Source of the DNA: Paramarasmius palmivorus
Lineage: Eukaryota; Basidiomycota; Agaricomycetes; Agaricales; Marasmiaceae
Length of the DNA: 64,000 nucleotides
Reading direction: 5' to 3'
NCBI GenBank assembly: GCA_037176845.1
Contig: JAYKXP010000004.1
Coordinates: 930,001 to 994,000 of the forward strand
Numbering within the stretch: position 1 is the first letter of the stretch; each line of letters begins with the position of its first letter. The position numbers and the translations under genes are program-made. Below, piece after piece: positions 24,301 to 35,873 of the stretch. The notes beneath the pieces are model-generated. The model made no database searches. It had not been told where the DNA came from and worked only from the letters and a program-made list of their open reading frames with translations.

Positions 24301-26089
24301 AGCTGAGCCAGATGATGGTAAGCCATTGCTACTATCACGGAAGTTGGGTTCGTTGAGATCGAGTGGAAGTTCGTTAGGTCTGAGTGTCAGGCTGTTCAGA
24401 AATCGTGATAACCGGGATTGATTGAAAGAGGGCAAAGATGGCGAGTTTTGGGGAAAAACGAAATGTTTTTGCTCTGCTTCGTCTTCAAAGGGAACCCGTA
24501 CGACTGATGTATTGGTGTAAGTATTCATACATAAACTTAAATATGGATGACTTACAGGTCTTTTGGTTAGGGGTATATGGTGCCCAACGCGAGTCGCACC
24601 AGAAAGACTTTAAGTAGAGATGGCTTTGTAGCTCATCGATGAGGATCTCCCAGAGTGCCTGAGGGGTACTTGAGCAATAAGACAGTCAGAAATAGCGACA
24701 TGTACGTACAGTTTCTTGACCAGACATATAGCTTCGAAGGTCTGAGACTGCGCCGATTTCAAGCATATCCGGCTTGTTGATGACTTTGAGGTTCTTCACG
24801 AGTAATACAGACGCCTGTAGCAAACGTTTCTCTGACATCAGAGTCTCGAGAAGGTCCGGCATAGATTTCAGCTGATCACTATGTCCTGGTCTTAGAACAC
24901 GTTAAAGGATACTAGCTTGAAACATACATTTGATCTAAAATGCGCATCATCTCCTCCAATGTCTGCCCTCGAGACCACAGTTGCATAAGATCTCCCCTCT
25001 TGGTACCCAGAGAATCTTTGGATTCTTGAAGGGCAGCCCGTGCTTCGCTTATTTGTGTTTGCGTAGCGCCTAGATGGTTTAAAAGAGATGAATGATGAGG
25101 CAAGGATGCTGCAAATGCCTGGTAATGTTCTGTACGAAGCCAAGTCAGCACAAGATGATAATCGTGGCGTCGGCTACGCACTATCAACAGATCCTTTCAG
25201 TGCCTTTGAGAGTTGCTGTTTTGTCTGTCTGAAGGATTCCATGTCCTTTCCTGTCGAAGATTCATCCAAGAGCTGAAGGGCAAGGTCCACGGTATTAAAC
25301 TGCAACGCTTAGGATCGTCAACACTGGGGCTTGCAGCCGAATGTGAATGACTTTACGTCTGGATCGACAACAAACTCCCATTCATCCTTGACTTGGTCGA
25401 GGATGGCTAACGATTCGTTCAATCTACCATCCCTCGAGCCATTTGGCAACCCACGTACCGTCAATATCTCCAGGTCGTGCTCTGCCATTCACTCTCCTGC
25501 CTGCCGCCTTCTCTGTTATTCTCTGAGCCCGTGCCCTCTCTGCCTCCCTCTCTTGCTTGCGCTCCCTTTGATATTCCAACTCGTCATCACCGTCCACCGT
25601 GGCTCTTCTCCTTGTTCCAGCTTCACGGAAAGCCGACATGACGTTGGTGAGAGATGGCGATGTTGCCTCTTCGCCCGCATAATCCCCTTGCATTTTCTGT
25701 GCCTTTAGCTTTGAACTTGAAGGTGTGCTAGAGTGGCCACTTGGTCGTGATCGGTAGGTAGACGGTGGTTCTTGCCGGGCAGGGCTGCTCGCCACGCTGT
25801 CTCGGTAAGTACTCGCGGTACGGTCAGAATAATCGGAAGTTCTACTGCCGAACTGCCTCAGCTCTGATCTTTGAGGACGAGAGGGACCACCTGGGCCATT
25901 ATTTGAGATTGTACGCTGCGGAGGGGGAGAGGTGGACACGATTGAGCTGTTGCTAGGGGTGGTTGGACGCGATGGAACACGATTTATTTGTAAAGGACGT
26001 GTTGAAGAAGGAGCTGAAATGGGTCCATTGCTGGTAGAAATAGAACCTGAACGATTTTGACGAGTTGGAAATGGAGGTGCTCGCGACAT
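21368..26089 (-). CDS. SEC8: exocyst complex subunit Sec8 (EXOC4)
   Basis: Subunit of the octameric exocyst, which tethers secretory vesicles at sites of polarised growth. It starts MSRAPPFPTRQNRS (26089). The first 230 residues are disordered, Ser/Pro-rich and then strongly charged (QRERKQEREAERARAQR). After an intron comes the conserved Sec8 N-terminal region: QVKDEWEFVVDPDFNTVDLA, HYQAFAASLPHHSSLLNHL with a coiled coil ALQESKDSLGTKRGDLMQ, and MPDLLETLMSEKRLLQASVL (about 24800-24865). ALWEILIDELQSHLYLK and FWCDSRWAPYTPN follow at about 24560-24680. The remainder is helical without catalytic motifs, ending IDLHGLEIEDSGTS at 21368. Many short introns; estimated 1,100-1,200 residues, the usual size for fungal Sec8. 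The longer frame upstream to 26257 is not used because it crosses the neighbouring start. Confidence 0.9.
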
Positions 26090-26133
26090 AAAAACAAGAA
26101 CAGCGACAGCCCGCCCGAGGCTGCGACGCGGCA
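26090..26133. promoter_or_regulatory. 44-bp bidirectional start region, SEC8 / lipid-droplet hydrolase
   Basis: Only 44 bp separate the two divergent start codons, both well supported. The sequence is GC-rich (GCCCGCCCGAGGC core) and has no TATA. Core promoters must overlap the opposite gene's 5' end. Confidence 0.5.
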
Positions 26134-27281
26134 ATGAGCTCGTCCGAAACTCCGCCTTTCCTTCAACCTTTGGGTTTTCAAAATTCTCAAAATTCCTTTG
26201 TTCAAGCAATATTCCCCCATGAATACCCCCTGGGTCCAGCCCATGTCTTGTGGTCATCTTCAGATTTACCGAAATTTATAGTCTTGTTTATTCCAGGTGC
26301 GTGTTCCCAGAGGTGTTCCCCAGATCCTTCTCTCATTCCAATGCAGGAAATCCCGGTTTATTGGACTTTTACTTGCTGTTTCTATCTGAGCTCAAGTCCA
26401 GAGTCAAGGACCTCGCTATTCTGGCACATTCGTACATAAACCACACCCCAGAACTCACTACCGTCACCGCCGAGCATGGTCTCACAGCTCAAGTACAAGC
26501 TGCCGTCGAAGCTTTCGACGCCATTAAGCAGAATTATAGCTCAGCCAAGGTGATTTTAATTGGTCATAGCATCGGAACATGGGTATCGTTAGAGGTGAGC
26601 GTAATAATGATTTCTCTGGGATGGCTCTGAGCAACATATTCCTCAAGGTCCTAAAGGCACGGCCCAACGACGTCTATGCAGTTCATCTCATTTGTCCAAC
26701 GATATCCCATATCGCAAAGACTCCCAATGGCAGGCGCCTCTCGGTGAGCAACTCCCCAAAATCATCGTTGACCTTGTCGGCTTATGTCCTTTCTAGTGGC
26801 TATTCCAACGTCCCCTTCCTCTCTTCATATCAAAGCTATCATATCTTCTACGACCTCTGCCTGCAGTAGTCATCTCTACACTCTTCAGAGCATGGCCCGA
26901 AAACCAAGTTACCGTTCTTCGACGGCTGCTACGCTCCCCCACAAGCATTTTCGCCTGCCTGTCGATGGCTCATGACGAGATGCAGATGATTCGTGATCTA
27001 GACGTGGCTCTGCTTGAACAGCATAAACACAAGATATGCATATACTTCGCCGAGACGGATGACTGGGTTGGGGAGCAGAGAGGTGTTGTTTTACGTTCCT
27101 TCAAGGCCGACCCAGGCTCTATAAGGATTGTCCACGGAAAGAGTGGTGTACCTCATGCATTCTGTATAAGTAAGTGTTCGAAGTTGCTGAGGCGAATGAA
27201 TGTAGGCTGATGTATCCTACAGACCACGGTGAGGAGTTGGCCGAACAGTGTGCACAGTGGATAGAAACGCATGAGTATTAG
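26134..27281 (+). CDS. lipid-droplet-associated hydrolase (LDAH/UPF0554 family)
   Basis: Alpha/beta-hydrolase found on lipid droplets, proposed to act on sterol esters; the substrate in fungi is unsettled. The start (MSSSETPPFLQPLG, 26134) is the only Met before the core. The hallmark FIPGNPGLLDFYLLFL is formed across the first intron (about 26297-26343). The nucleophile elbow ILIGHSIGTW (about 26552-26584) is followed by LICPTISHIAKTPNGRR, WLFQRPLPLF and the helical lid. The region FAETDDWVG (about 27046-27070) holds the acid, and GVPHAFCI followed after the last intron by NHGEELAEQCAQWI carries the likely catalytic His. Stop at 27279-27281. About 310 residues, the usual size. Four introns of about 50 nt. 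Confidence 0.88.
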
Positions 27282-27730
27282 AACTGCGATGATAGTATGC
27301 GCTACATGGACAGCCTAACTAGACTTTACATAGATATCTGAGAAGTTGAAATTATTTGGTCTCCCCTACATAGGCAGACATCGGCGCTCGACTGCTCGCT
27401 AGAAATTGTTCATGGAATTTCGATGCCATTGCCAGAGGGAGCGCTTCTTTGAATTACGTACAAAGGACAACTCTGTTTGCTCTGCGTGTCCATCTGTCCA
27501 AACAGACGCGCTTCTTTTATCGGCACCCTCCTTGCCTTGTAGGCACCCACCCATCGTTGTCAGTTACCGTCATCATGATTTTCGACGTCTTTGAACTAAG
27601 AACGGACAGTAGCAAAATCAGTGAATGGACAAGAGTTTTCACTAGCTGTGGATAGAGTAGCAAGTGTGCTTCAGGTGCGGTATCAATGTTTTTAGCTCCA
27701 ATCTTCTCTCAATTCTTTATATTAGCTGCA
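27282..27730. other. intergenic region upstream of the MYND gene
   Basis: About 450 bp in tandem between two plus genes. An in-frame ATG at 27686 could extend the MYND protein by 15 residues (MFLAPIFSQFFILAA). No TATA box, RNA gene or repeat seen. Confidence 0.4.
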
Positions 27731-29805
27731 ATGGAACGCGCCGGACATGCTGCCAATCAACACAATAAGAACTTTTCACCAAACGACGCGATAAAATCCC
27801 TTCGAAACCTTGGGAAACCCCCACCGAACCCTGATATCGAGCAGCCTGGCCCCCGCATAAAATCAGCATTGGATATCATCGGTGACATGGCCTTTGACTT
27901 GGTGTTTGTCTGCAGACAGGATACCACCCACCCAACTTTGGTTTCCATCAGGAAGAACTGGCTCACAGGCATAGCGCCATGGGTGGAACTTTTCCTCGCA
28001 AAGTTCGCCGTTGCGGACCCGTCCACTGCGCCAGGTCTCGAGTTCCGAGACGCGGTTTTTCATACTATGCCGGCGATCCTCACACTCGTCGCTGGTCCCC
28101 GAAATACCTCAGAAGAGATCCTTAAACTCAGATCAAAATCACCCCTTCTGTTTCCACTCTTTTACAAAGCGTGGGTCAAAGTGTTGAGTATTACACACGT
28201 ATCGTGGCCTTCTTGGGCTTCCGTCGTCTCAGAGATGGTGTTCATCCGTGGGGGTGGAGATGACGGAGTCCTAATGGCAGAGGAATTTGTGAAGACGATG
28301 CGGGAAATGCATCAATCGGGCAAAGAGAACATCGCAGCGCTATGTATCCGGCACATAAACCTGCTAGTTCAGGCTGCTCACTCACGCCAACTCGCCGACA
28401 GAGACTACAAAGGTTTCGAGAATGCCATGAAAACCTTTGTTTCACTCTTTCACACCTCTACTTCCATGTCACAGCCATTCATAGTCAACGGAGGTATTAC
28501 GACGATTGTCAAGCTGCTCGCTACATTTGTTGCCACGAGGACTTTGAGGCGACACACCGAGGGTAGCGAGGAGTTTTCCTCTGCCATCGGTGTGTTTGAC
28601 CTTGCGCTTGCCCTCCTACAGTCCCTTCTGAAGAGCCAAGTATCAGCATCAGAGGCATTAGATGCGGGTGTCCTCAAGGCGATATTCAAAGCCAAGCGGT
28701 TTTTCCTGTACGACTCCCATCCAGCGTCAACACACCGAATCAAGTCGACCTCAAGTCTGATATCCTTAGTCGTCAAGCAGCTGGACTTATTTCTCGTTTT
28801 CCCATCCGTTTTACGTCGGTTCTACAGAGTATCAATTTCTCTATCCGAATCGGGGATTGAGGACGAGCTTGGATGGTTACAACCTCGACCGCAAGCTTTC
28901 TTGGCTACGTGGGAGAAGACCAAGAGGAAAGCAAAAGAGCTTCGAACCATATTCCATGACTTTGAAATGGCATGCCCTTCGATGTGCGCACATATCCAGG
29001 TATATACCTATGTTTACTATTGTGACTCTTTCGTACTGAAAGGCCTCTAGTGTCCCTTCAGAGACAGTGTACCTCCTCCAGGTACCAGATACCTGCGTTG
29101 CTCCTCGTGCATGAACGTGATGTATTGCTCTCATAAATGCGGCAAGGCTGGCTGGGCATCCCATAAGATATTATGCGGACTGTTCGGTAAGGCGCTCAGA
29201 GGTGAGTTCTTTCTCTTTCTCTTTTCTGCGTCATTTCATATTTGATTGTAGAGGGACGACCTGGACCATGTTGGCAAGACATACACTTCTTCAGGGAGAT
29301 CACCAACCAGCTCGTTATCCGGAATTATGAGGAAGTTGTACGCAAGATGGAGATGCATCCGTCGTCGAAACAGGGTCAAACTCTCATTGTCCTCGTTAAT
29401 CTGGATGACCCAGACCAACCGGAGTTCACCTCTCCTAATCTCCTCGCAGTTGTCGACTTTAAGCAATTCTGTCGAGATAGTCGGATGAAGGAGCACGATG
29501 ACGCAATCCCGGATGTGAAGCAATACATAGGGCGTCCCCTTCGTGAGCGGGCTGTCCTTGCTGTTGGAGTTTTCCCTGTTTCCAAAGGCGGAAAATCGCG
29601 AGTGTGGCCGATTGTGGACATTGTTCATGTTCCGGAGGAAGACGACTACACAGAAGACGAATACACAGATGAGGAAGATGATGGTTCAGAGGAGGATTAT
29701 ACGGATGAGGATGAGGATGAGGAAGGTGAGGATTCAGAGCAATGGGAAAGCGGGGAAGATGATGGCTCACAGAAAGGCGAACATATCAAAGAGGTTGCTT
29801 CATAG
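27731..29805 (+). CDS. MYND zinc-finger protein with acidic tail
   Basis: Protein of unknown target, from a family greatly expanded in mushroom-forming fungi. The first exon encodes a helical region of about 420 residues without known motifs. The MYND finger lies across the intron at about 28999-29050: CAHIQ is joined to CPFRDSVPPPGTRYLRC, then SSCMNVMYCSHKCGKAGW and ASHKILC supply the remaining zinc ligands (about 29050-29165). After a second intron (about 29202-29251) comes a globular part (PDVKQYIGRPLRERAVLAVG), and then a very acidic tail with repeated YT(D/E)(D/E) units (about 29640-29770). MYND fingers bind proline-rich peptides; no SET domain is present, so methyltransferase activity is not implied. 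Start chosen at MERAGHAANQ; an ATG at 27686 is also possible. Confidence 0.8.
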
Positions 29806-30040
29806 TTGTAGACGTTCTAGATACCTCTGGAATATTGAATGTATACCTGCTTTTCCCTACATTGATCGAGCCGTACTTCTACATATACTCACCTGGTCTG
29901 TGGAGGTCCGTATGGAAGTCGAGGAAAAGAGCAACATCAATAAGCGCTCACATATTTGCCGATGTTGACATCGGGAAAGTCACGCTTGCTGTTCTCGCTC
30001 TCATCCTCAATTTCTTCCCCGACCGTTGCGCTGGGCCACA

Positions 30041-30908
30041 ATGGTTCGTCGTGTCGCGTCGCAAGTGCATTATCAAGTTTCTCGACTTCTCAAGGGAGGA
30101 GTCATGCGGGAAGAGCCTCTCTGGTATCGAGCCGTCCTTGCCAATCCACCTCTCCCATTACCTGCAAAAGCACCTCCGGCGCGAACAGCATACGACCAAC
30201 ACAAGAAGGATAGCAAGGCGAAATTACGCCCCTATGAACCAAAACCTCTGCCAATTTACTACCTCGAGGACGATATTCGGAGACAGTTTTTCCGGGACCA
30301 TCCGTTTGAGGCATTTAGACCTGTGACCTTGGTCGAGAGGTCTGTCATTGGGGAGAACACAGAAGGTCTCGCTTCTGGGAAGGAATGGACTAGATTGAGG
30401 CAGAGAGGAAGGAATCCGAGCCCGGAAGAGTACGCGTCGTTTTTTCTAAAGGACGAAATTTGTGCTAACTCAGCTTCAAAGCGCTGTGCAGTTTGCCCTG
30501 AACCTGCATGTTGCCCACGATATTCCCCTCACCTATGCATATGCTCGTGCCGTGGCACAATTCCGAGCTCTTCGGTCAGAGCACCACATCGCCAGTAGTA
30601 TTTCGCTAATGGAAGCCGACTTTTTCGGAGCACAATTTGAGCCTTCCGAGACTGCACATGCCTTCGAGAAGGAGATACGCAGTCTCGATACATGGGAAAG
30701 AAGGGCGGAAATGGATGAAGGTGCAATGGCTGCAAGAAAGCGTTGGCGTGCGATTGCTTCGCCGAATGCAGAAGTACGAGCATGGTCTAAGGGTCAGGAA
30801 TATGTCAGGCTTTGGAAAGAGGGTGTTACACCGAAGTACGCTCCTGCTCTGACAGAGCCCGTGGCTACCCAGAAAGCACGGAGCGCTCCGAGCATTGCCA
30901 GGCGGTAG
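30041..30908 (+). CDS. RSM25: mitochondrial small-subunit ribosomal protein mS23 (Rsm25)
   Basis: Component of the mitochondrial 37S ribosomal subunit. The N-terminus MVRRVASQVHYQVSRLLKGG then EEPLWYRAVLANPPLP is the conserved mS23 start (basic helix, then the W-Y..V...PP block), followed by KPLPIYYLEDDIRRQFFRDHPFE cut by loops. One intron (30430-30480, acceptor TTCAAAG) restores the frame to DAVQFALNLHVAHD; the nearer acceptor ACTCAG gives the wrong phase. The second half is the helical AYARAVAQFRALRSEHHIA and AFEKEIRSLDTWERRAEMDE region, ending ARSAPSIARR. About 270 residues, the usual size. It is convergent with RPN5, 101 bp between stops. Confidence 0.9.
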
Positions 30909-31009
30909 AAAATAGGACAGCTGATGTTTCGCCTTACTATGACTACAGGGTTCAAGAGCAATTACGAGGAGAAGAGAACAAGTATGATAACTACATCTAA
31001 TACACCTTT

Positions 31010-32830
31010 TTATGACGACGCTGCCGCCTTTATCCGTGATTGTGCTGCCTGTGCTGCATTCATTCCCATCCATGTCTTCTCCACTAGTCCGAGCAGCTTC
31101 TGCATATCTGAACTCCAGTCGTTCATTACATCTTCTGCGCTTCTTGGAGCCTTGAATGTGATGATCTCGGCGGGACGATCTATTCTAGCCCAGATAGTCT
31201 TGGAGACCACAAGGCGTGCAAGTGTTTCCTCCGTTTGCTTGCGTGTCAGATCGAGAAGTGAGGTCAGTCGAGAGATAGTGATTCGGGTGTAGTATGCTGC
31301 GACAACACGAATATTCTACATCCCAAAGGTAAGCGCATCAGCGTAATCTTGAAGGTAGCGCAACGTACGTGCTCGATGATTCGGGTATGTAGATCCTCCC
31401 ATCGTTTCTCAATTGAGAAGACTGGGGTTGAACGAAGGAACTCTCCATATAGTTGCACTATGCCTGGCCATCTCATTAATTCTCGAGTCGTGAAACACTT
31501 GACAAGGTTGCTAAAGAATACCATCAGCAATAGGAAAGGCCACGAAAAGCGGAGGTACTCACTAATGCAGCTGCAATTTCTCGAGAGCCGGGTCAATGAA
31601 CAAACGATGGAGCATGTCGGATTGTTCGTTATCATGGGGAGCAAGCACGACGTAGTAGACGATGTGCTCGAGTGCCTGTCATATCAACTCCATCTGAGTA
31701 CCCGGAAGACGAGAACAGAGAAAGATGCACATACTGCTTTGCCTTTGTCGTTGACATCGTCTTTAATTGAAGGGGTTTCCCAGACCTTGTGATAATATTT
31801 GGCGACATCTAAATACCAGGAATAATGGAGCGCGTGTTGAATCATAAGATCGTAATATTTCAGCTTCAGGTCCTGCAATGTGTTGAGAACTTTCGTCAGC
31901 AAGAGAACAGTGCAAGCAAAAATGGGCACACTTCATTATCCTTCTCTTTGAGGAACTCTTCATTGACTTTCCTTCCGCAGACTCGTGCCTTTACCCATTC
32001 TGATTCTCCATCAGCAACCGAGTCCTTGCCTGAATCCTTCGACGCGTCATCTTTGAGTCGTGCCACAGCGATCAGCAAACGCATTTGTTCAAGAATGAAT
32101 TCAGTCTTCTCTCGACGTTCCATCGACGAATATGTTTCAACCTGCAAATCCGAAAGGAGTTCTGATGCCGTCTCCATTGACTTGCGGTGTTCCTCCTTGG
32201 GTTTACCCTCCGCCTGTGCTTCATGGTATTGGGAGAGAAGAAGAGTCACCCGAGCGCGAGGCGTTTCCAGGAAGATCTGGAACATCACCTAAGATTTACC
32301 GAAACAAGTATCTAAATTCGTGCGCACCTTGCCTTCCGTGACCTCTCGAAGTGTGTGTACAAGCTCCAGCCACTTCTCTGTTCCCTCTTTCTTCTTTACA
32401 TCTTCCAGCCATCCCATCGTCTGCTCGACCATAGCTTGAATCGCAGCTTTGAGTTGACCATGCTTTTTGCTAAGGACTGAGATGCTATTGTTGAGCTGGG
32501 TAAAGTCTCGGGCGTCGTAACAGTGTTGAGTGATTGCCTTCAGCAATTTGGTTGTTGAGGCGAGATCGGCAGCCTGAGGGTATTGCGCTTAGTATCAATT
32601 TATACGAGAAATACAAGAGTAATTCACGTTTCTCGTTTGCTTCTCAAGAGTGTAAAGTTCATCGAGAGCCTCTTGTAATTTGCCCGCCTACCAGAATGAT
32701 CAATTGGACATCAGTAACAGTCCAGAAGTAATAGAGGTGATATTCTTACCTTCGCAAGTGACTCTGCTTTTGGTAAGAGAGTATCGACTTCAGGAGTGAA
32801 GTCCCTTTCTTGCTTTTTGTTGTCGGACAT
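31010..32830 (-). CDS. RPN5: 26S proteasome regulatory subunit Rpn5 (PSMD12)
   Basis: PCI-domain lid subunit of the 26S proteasome. It starts MSDNKKQERDFTPEVDTLLP (32830) after a longer open frame that is not used. Conserved stretches in order: SLAKAGKLQEALDELYTLEK (across an intron), ITQHCYDARDFTQLN, WLEDVKKKEGTEKWLEL and TLREVTEGKIFLE. Then come ARVTLLLSQYHEAQ, ETYSSMERREKTEFILEQMR, LKLKYYDLMIQHALH, YLDVAKYYHKVWETP and IVYYVVLAPHDNEQSDMLHR. The PCI/winged-helix part (RWEDLHTRIIEHNIRVVAAY, TRITISRLTSLLDL) follows at about 31200-31400. The end is a helical tail MNAAQAAQSRIKAAASS. About 480 residues, as expected. Roughly eight short introns. Confidence 0.95.
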
Positions 32831-32866
32831 GATGGAATTCGAGTGGAATGAGCTTGACCTCAAATT

Positions 32867-32878
32867 ACGCGTACGCGT
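32867..32878. promoter_or_regulatory. tandem ACGCGT (MCB-like) palindrome, RPN5 promoter
   Basis: ACGCGTACGCGT, two abutting MCB hexamers, 37 bp before the RPN5 start codon. A 12-base exact match is not expected by chance in 64 kb. MBF or a related factor is the obvious candidate, but binding is not shown. Confidence 0.45.
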
Positions 32879-32886
32879 CAGTTCTG

Positions 32887-32899
32887 AAACCCTAACCCC
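32887..32899 (-). promoter_or_regulatory. telobox-like element, RPN5 promoter
   Basis: AAACCCTAACCCC on plus, two TTAGGG-type units on minus, 57 bp before the RPN5 start. Short telomere-like boxes bind Tbf1/TRF-type factors in promoters of other fungi and plants. A single occurrence. Confidence 0.35.
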
Positions 32900-33156
32900 A
32901 GTGTTTCCTTCACTCTCCCTCCACCTCGTGCATGGCTTGTATGGTCTCCACAACCGTACTTGAACCTCCTCTGTAAGTTCAGAAACATCAGTTTTCACGC
33001 TTCTTATAGTCAGTGAATCTTTCTCTTTAGCGACGTAGCTCGAGTGAACCAGGGATGAATTCATATTCTCATTAGCATAAGCATAGTCCTAATTTTTGTT
33101 ACCAGCACAAGTACATAGATAGAGGTAAGTGTATTGAATCGACATAAATCAGAGAA

Positions 33157-35873
33157 TTATTGACGGACTTGAATGGTTTCCATAGTAATGTCATCAGTGT
33201 CCTGGGGCGCAGAGTCGTCTGAAGATGACCTCGCTGCCCGCATTCGCATAAGCACCCACGATGGGCTGATCAGGATAGCATGGAGAATTCGCATAGGGAT
33301 GGATATGGGATAGGCAATGAGGATTCTGTAAGTGAAGGCGATCATACTGGAGATACTGGCGATGGATGGCAGGATGGCATAGTTCGAATCCTTTCGTTCT
33401 TGGACCTCGAGGGCTTCGATTGATTTTGAAGAAATGGACGGAGTAGCATCTACTTCTGTGGTAACCATCTCGGGAGTAGCGTCTACAGACTGCTCGGAAA
33501 CAGTCACGCAGGCATCTACCGCTGTTTCCGTGACCTCAGGCGTGGCGTCAATAGAAACCGACGACGACTCAGGTTGCGCGTCTACCGCCTCGTCCACCAA
33601 CAATGGTACGCACTGTACCGATGACTCGGCTACCTTTGGACGGACCAAGACTCCTTGATCGGTGGTCATCACGGATGCGCCTACACATTTGTCGGCAGTG
33701 GGCACTGGAGTCGGGTATACATGTTCGACGATTGTCACTGGCTCTGCAGCGCGCTTTCGCTCCGCCATTCGTACATGTTGTATATGCGGTAGAGTCTCCC
33801 AGATTCTATCCCAGCTCCTGGCGTTACCTTCGATGAACCCAGGCCTGTTCCGCTCATGGAACCACTTAACAGTGTCCAGCCGAGGAGCGAGGTGACTGAG
33901 GAGAATGGTGGCATGGAGTGCATCGGAGACCCACGAGTGACCGAAGTGTGCCCTTCGCAAAGAATAGGAAGAGTATCTGGGGTCTTCGAATACCCCTGGA
34001 CTGCCCTCGGTGGCATGCACAACAACTGAGATTGTGTGTAGTCGCCGGCATCGCTCTGTGAGTGGTGTAAGGTCCTCCAGAGTTAGTTTGGGTGGGCCAC
34101 TCTGGGCGGGGAAACGTGCGAGGGGACAGAGTTTGAGCTCCTCGAGCACCGGGCATGACATGGCCACCTGGCGAACGTCATCCGCTGTGAAATGGATCGA
34201 CTCTGGAAGATCAATTTCAAGCCGGGCGAGCTGCGGCATTGGTCCTATGTGGTCAAGAGGTAGTCGTGCAGAGGCTGGTTCTATCCTGGAGGTGGACCTA
34301 ACCAAATCGTTGAAGCGAGAGTTACTCGTTGCACCAATACGCAAGGTCTGCAACGAAGCACCATACCGCTCGCAGATCATATTGGACAAATCCATCCAGT
34401 CTGCCCTGTCTGGAGGATCCTCGATGACGATTTCCAGCTGCGTAAGCGGGCTGTTGAAGTATCGCAAGAAAACAGCGATGTTGGCTGCCTCGCCGGTCAG
34501 ATGCAGCTGCCGCATGTCTGCAAACGTTCCGGCCGGCTTCAGGTGCCCGGTGAGTCGGAGTGCCGACTTCTTGTGGTCGGAAAAGTCGAGTTCTTCCCCA
34601 GAGAAGACACCACTGTCAGTGGTAGCCATGGAACTCGGTGTGGATGCGCCCGATCCTGCGCTGGGTAGTTCATCGAAGAAGCCCTCGACCGCAATAACGG
34701 ATCTTCGTGACAAATCCAACTGCAGGCTTCTAAGATTCGGCAACGAGGCGACCCAATGGCCGACAGCTGGCGATAAAGCACCTGGCGCAACGAGTACCAG
34801 CCTCTGCAAGGAGTCTTGCTGACTGAGGATACTCTCAAACGTGTCAGGCAAGGCGACCTGGGACACGAAGGAGAAGCTTTTAAGCGCCATTCTTCTTGAG
34901 ACATCGGTCAGAAGAGGAACGAGTCTCGGTGTGCGAGAGCCGATATCAAGGGAAAGTCCCTCAAGGTTGGAGTTAAGGAAGAGGTGGCAATAATCCAACC
35001 CTGCAGATGTCTCTGTCTTCCACACGAGCTGCTGGAGGTTGGGGAAAATGTATGTTCTCGGTCGGTTAGACTCGAAGTTGGGGAAGATAGCAGCAGGAAA
35101 TACAGAGGATGACTCGTCGTACGCGATGCGTCGGACTCGTTCACCATACTCCAGGACCTTGGACCAATCCTCGCTCTCGGGTGCGTTTGTCTATAGAAGG
35201 AATGTATTATATCAGATTTTGCGCCACCAGGGAAGAAAGTGTCACTCACAAATCCAAGGACAGGCTTGCGCGCCTTCTTCAATAGATGTGACGGGAACAG
35301 TGCGACGATTGGTGCCAAGGAGTCTAACTCCCTCCAGAGGACGTCTAAGGCAGGTGTCGAAAACGCCTTGCATGTTCTAGCCAACCTCGAAACCGAACGT
35401 CTGCCATTTGGTGAGTCGAGTATAACATCGAGTAGCTTCTTCGTCGTCTCGGGGTCTCGTAGGATTGCAGGAGAAATTATCTTCTGCTCGTAGACGGAAT
35501 AGGACTCGTATGCTGGAGTTGCTAGAGCCTTAGCGCCCTTGCCCTTCTTGCCTTTCTTCTTCCGGGAATTCGCCGGCTTGGACTTCTCGGCTGGGGCGGG
35601 GGCGGGGGCGGGAGCAGGCTTAGGTGGTTCTGGTTTAGCTGCGACCGGTTTCGGTGGTTCTGCCATCTCGTTGATTGTGGTAATCTTGGGAGCTTCTTCT
35701 GATGCGTGGAAAGAGAAAACGCTGTCTCTGTCTCCGCTCTTTGCTGAACCTTTGGACTTTCTGCTGAATGCACTTGAGATGCTTCGAATACTCTTCGTCA
35801 AGCTTGCCCTGCGACGGAGAGGGTTGAGAAGAGCAAGAGTCTCTGAAAAGCGAGAGTCGCCGTTAGAAGGCAT
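33157..35873 (-). CDS. F-box-like protein with C-terminal repeat block and hydrophobic segment
   Basis: Probable F-box/LRR-type substrate receptor of the kind abundant in Agaricomycetes; the target is unknown. Start MPSNGDSRFSETLALL (35873) is preferred; an upstream in-frame ATG at 35936 exists, but an AT-rich TTAAATAAATA stretch lies between them. Exon 1 (208 codons) has a disordered, basic region with a PAPAPAP tract, then LARTCKAFSTPALDVLWREL, the degenerate F-box core. The single intron is 35191-35249. Exon 2 (677 residues) holds leucine-rich segments spaced about 25-40 residues (LPNLRSLQLDLS, MRQLHLTG, LARLEIDLP, LEELKLCPLA). At about residues 735-795 there is a degenerate repeat around VDATPE(V/M)(T/V), followed at about 805-850 by a hydrophobic stretch (MIAFTYRILIAYPISIP and on). 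The predicted protein is 885 residues. Confidence 0.75.
35592..35615. repeat. GGGGGC-type simple repeat coding for Pro-Ala
   Basis: A GGCGGG-type tract on plus, which on the coding minus strand gives alternating Pro-Ala (PAPAPAPAP) in the F-box protein's disordered N-terminal part. Confidence 0.7.

Larger units (their letters stand above)
32831..33156. other. intergenic region with RPN5 promoter
   Basis: About 326 bp between the RPN5 start and the F-box stop, both on minus. It holds a tandem ACGCGT pair and a telobox-like AAACCCTAACCCC close to the RPN5 start, listed separately. The classic yeast proteasome element GGTGGCAAA is not present. Confidence 0.5.

Noticed and set aside
34010..34822. 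270-codon open frame on plus inside the F-box gene
   Set aside because: It is antisense to a coherent leucine-rich coding exon; its composition is that of a shadow frame.
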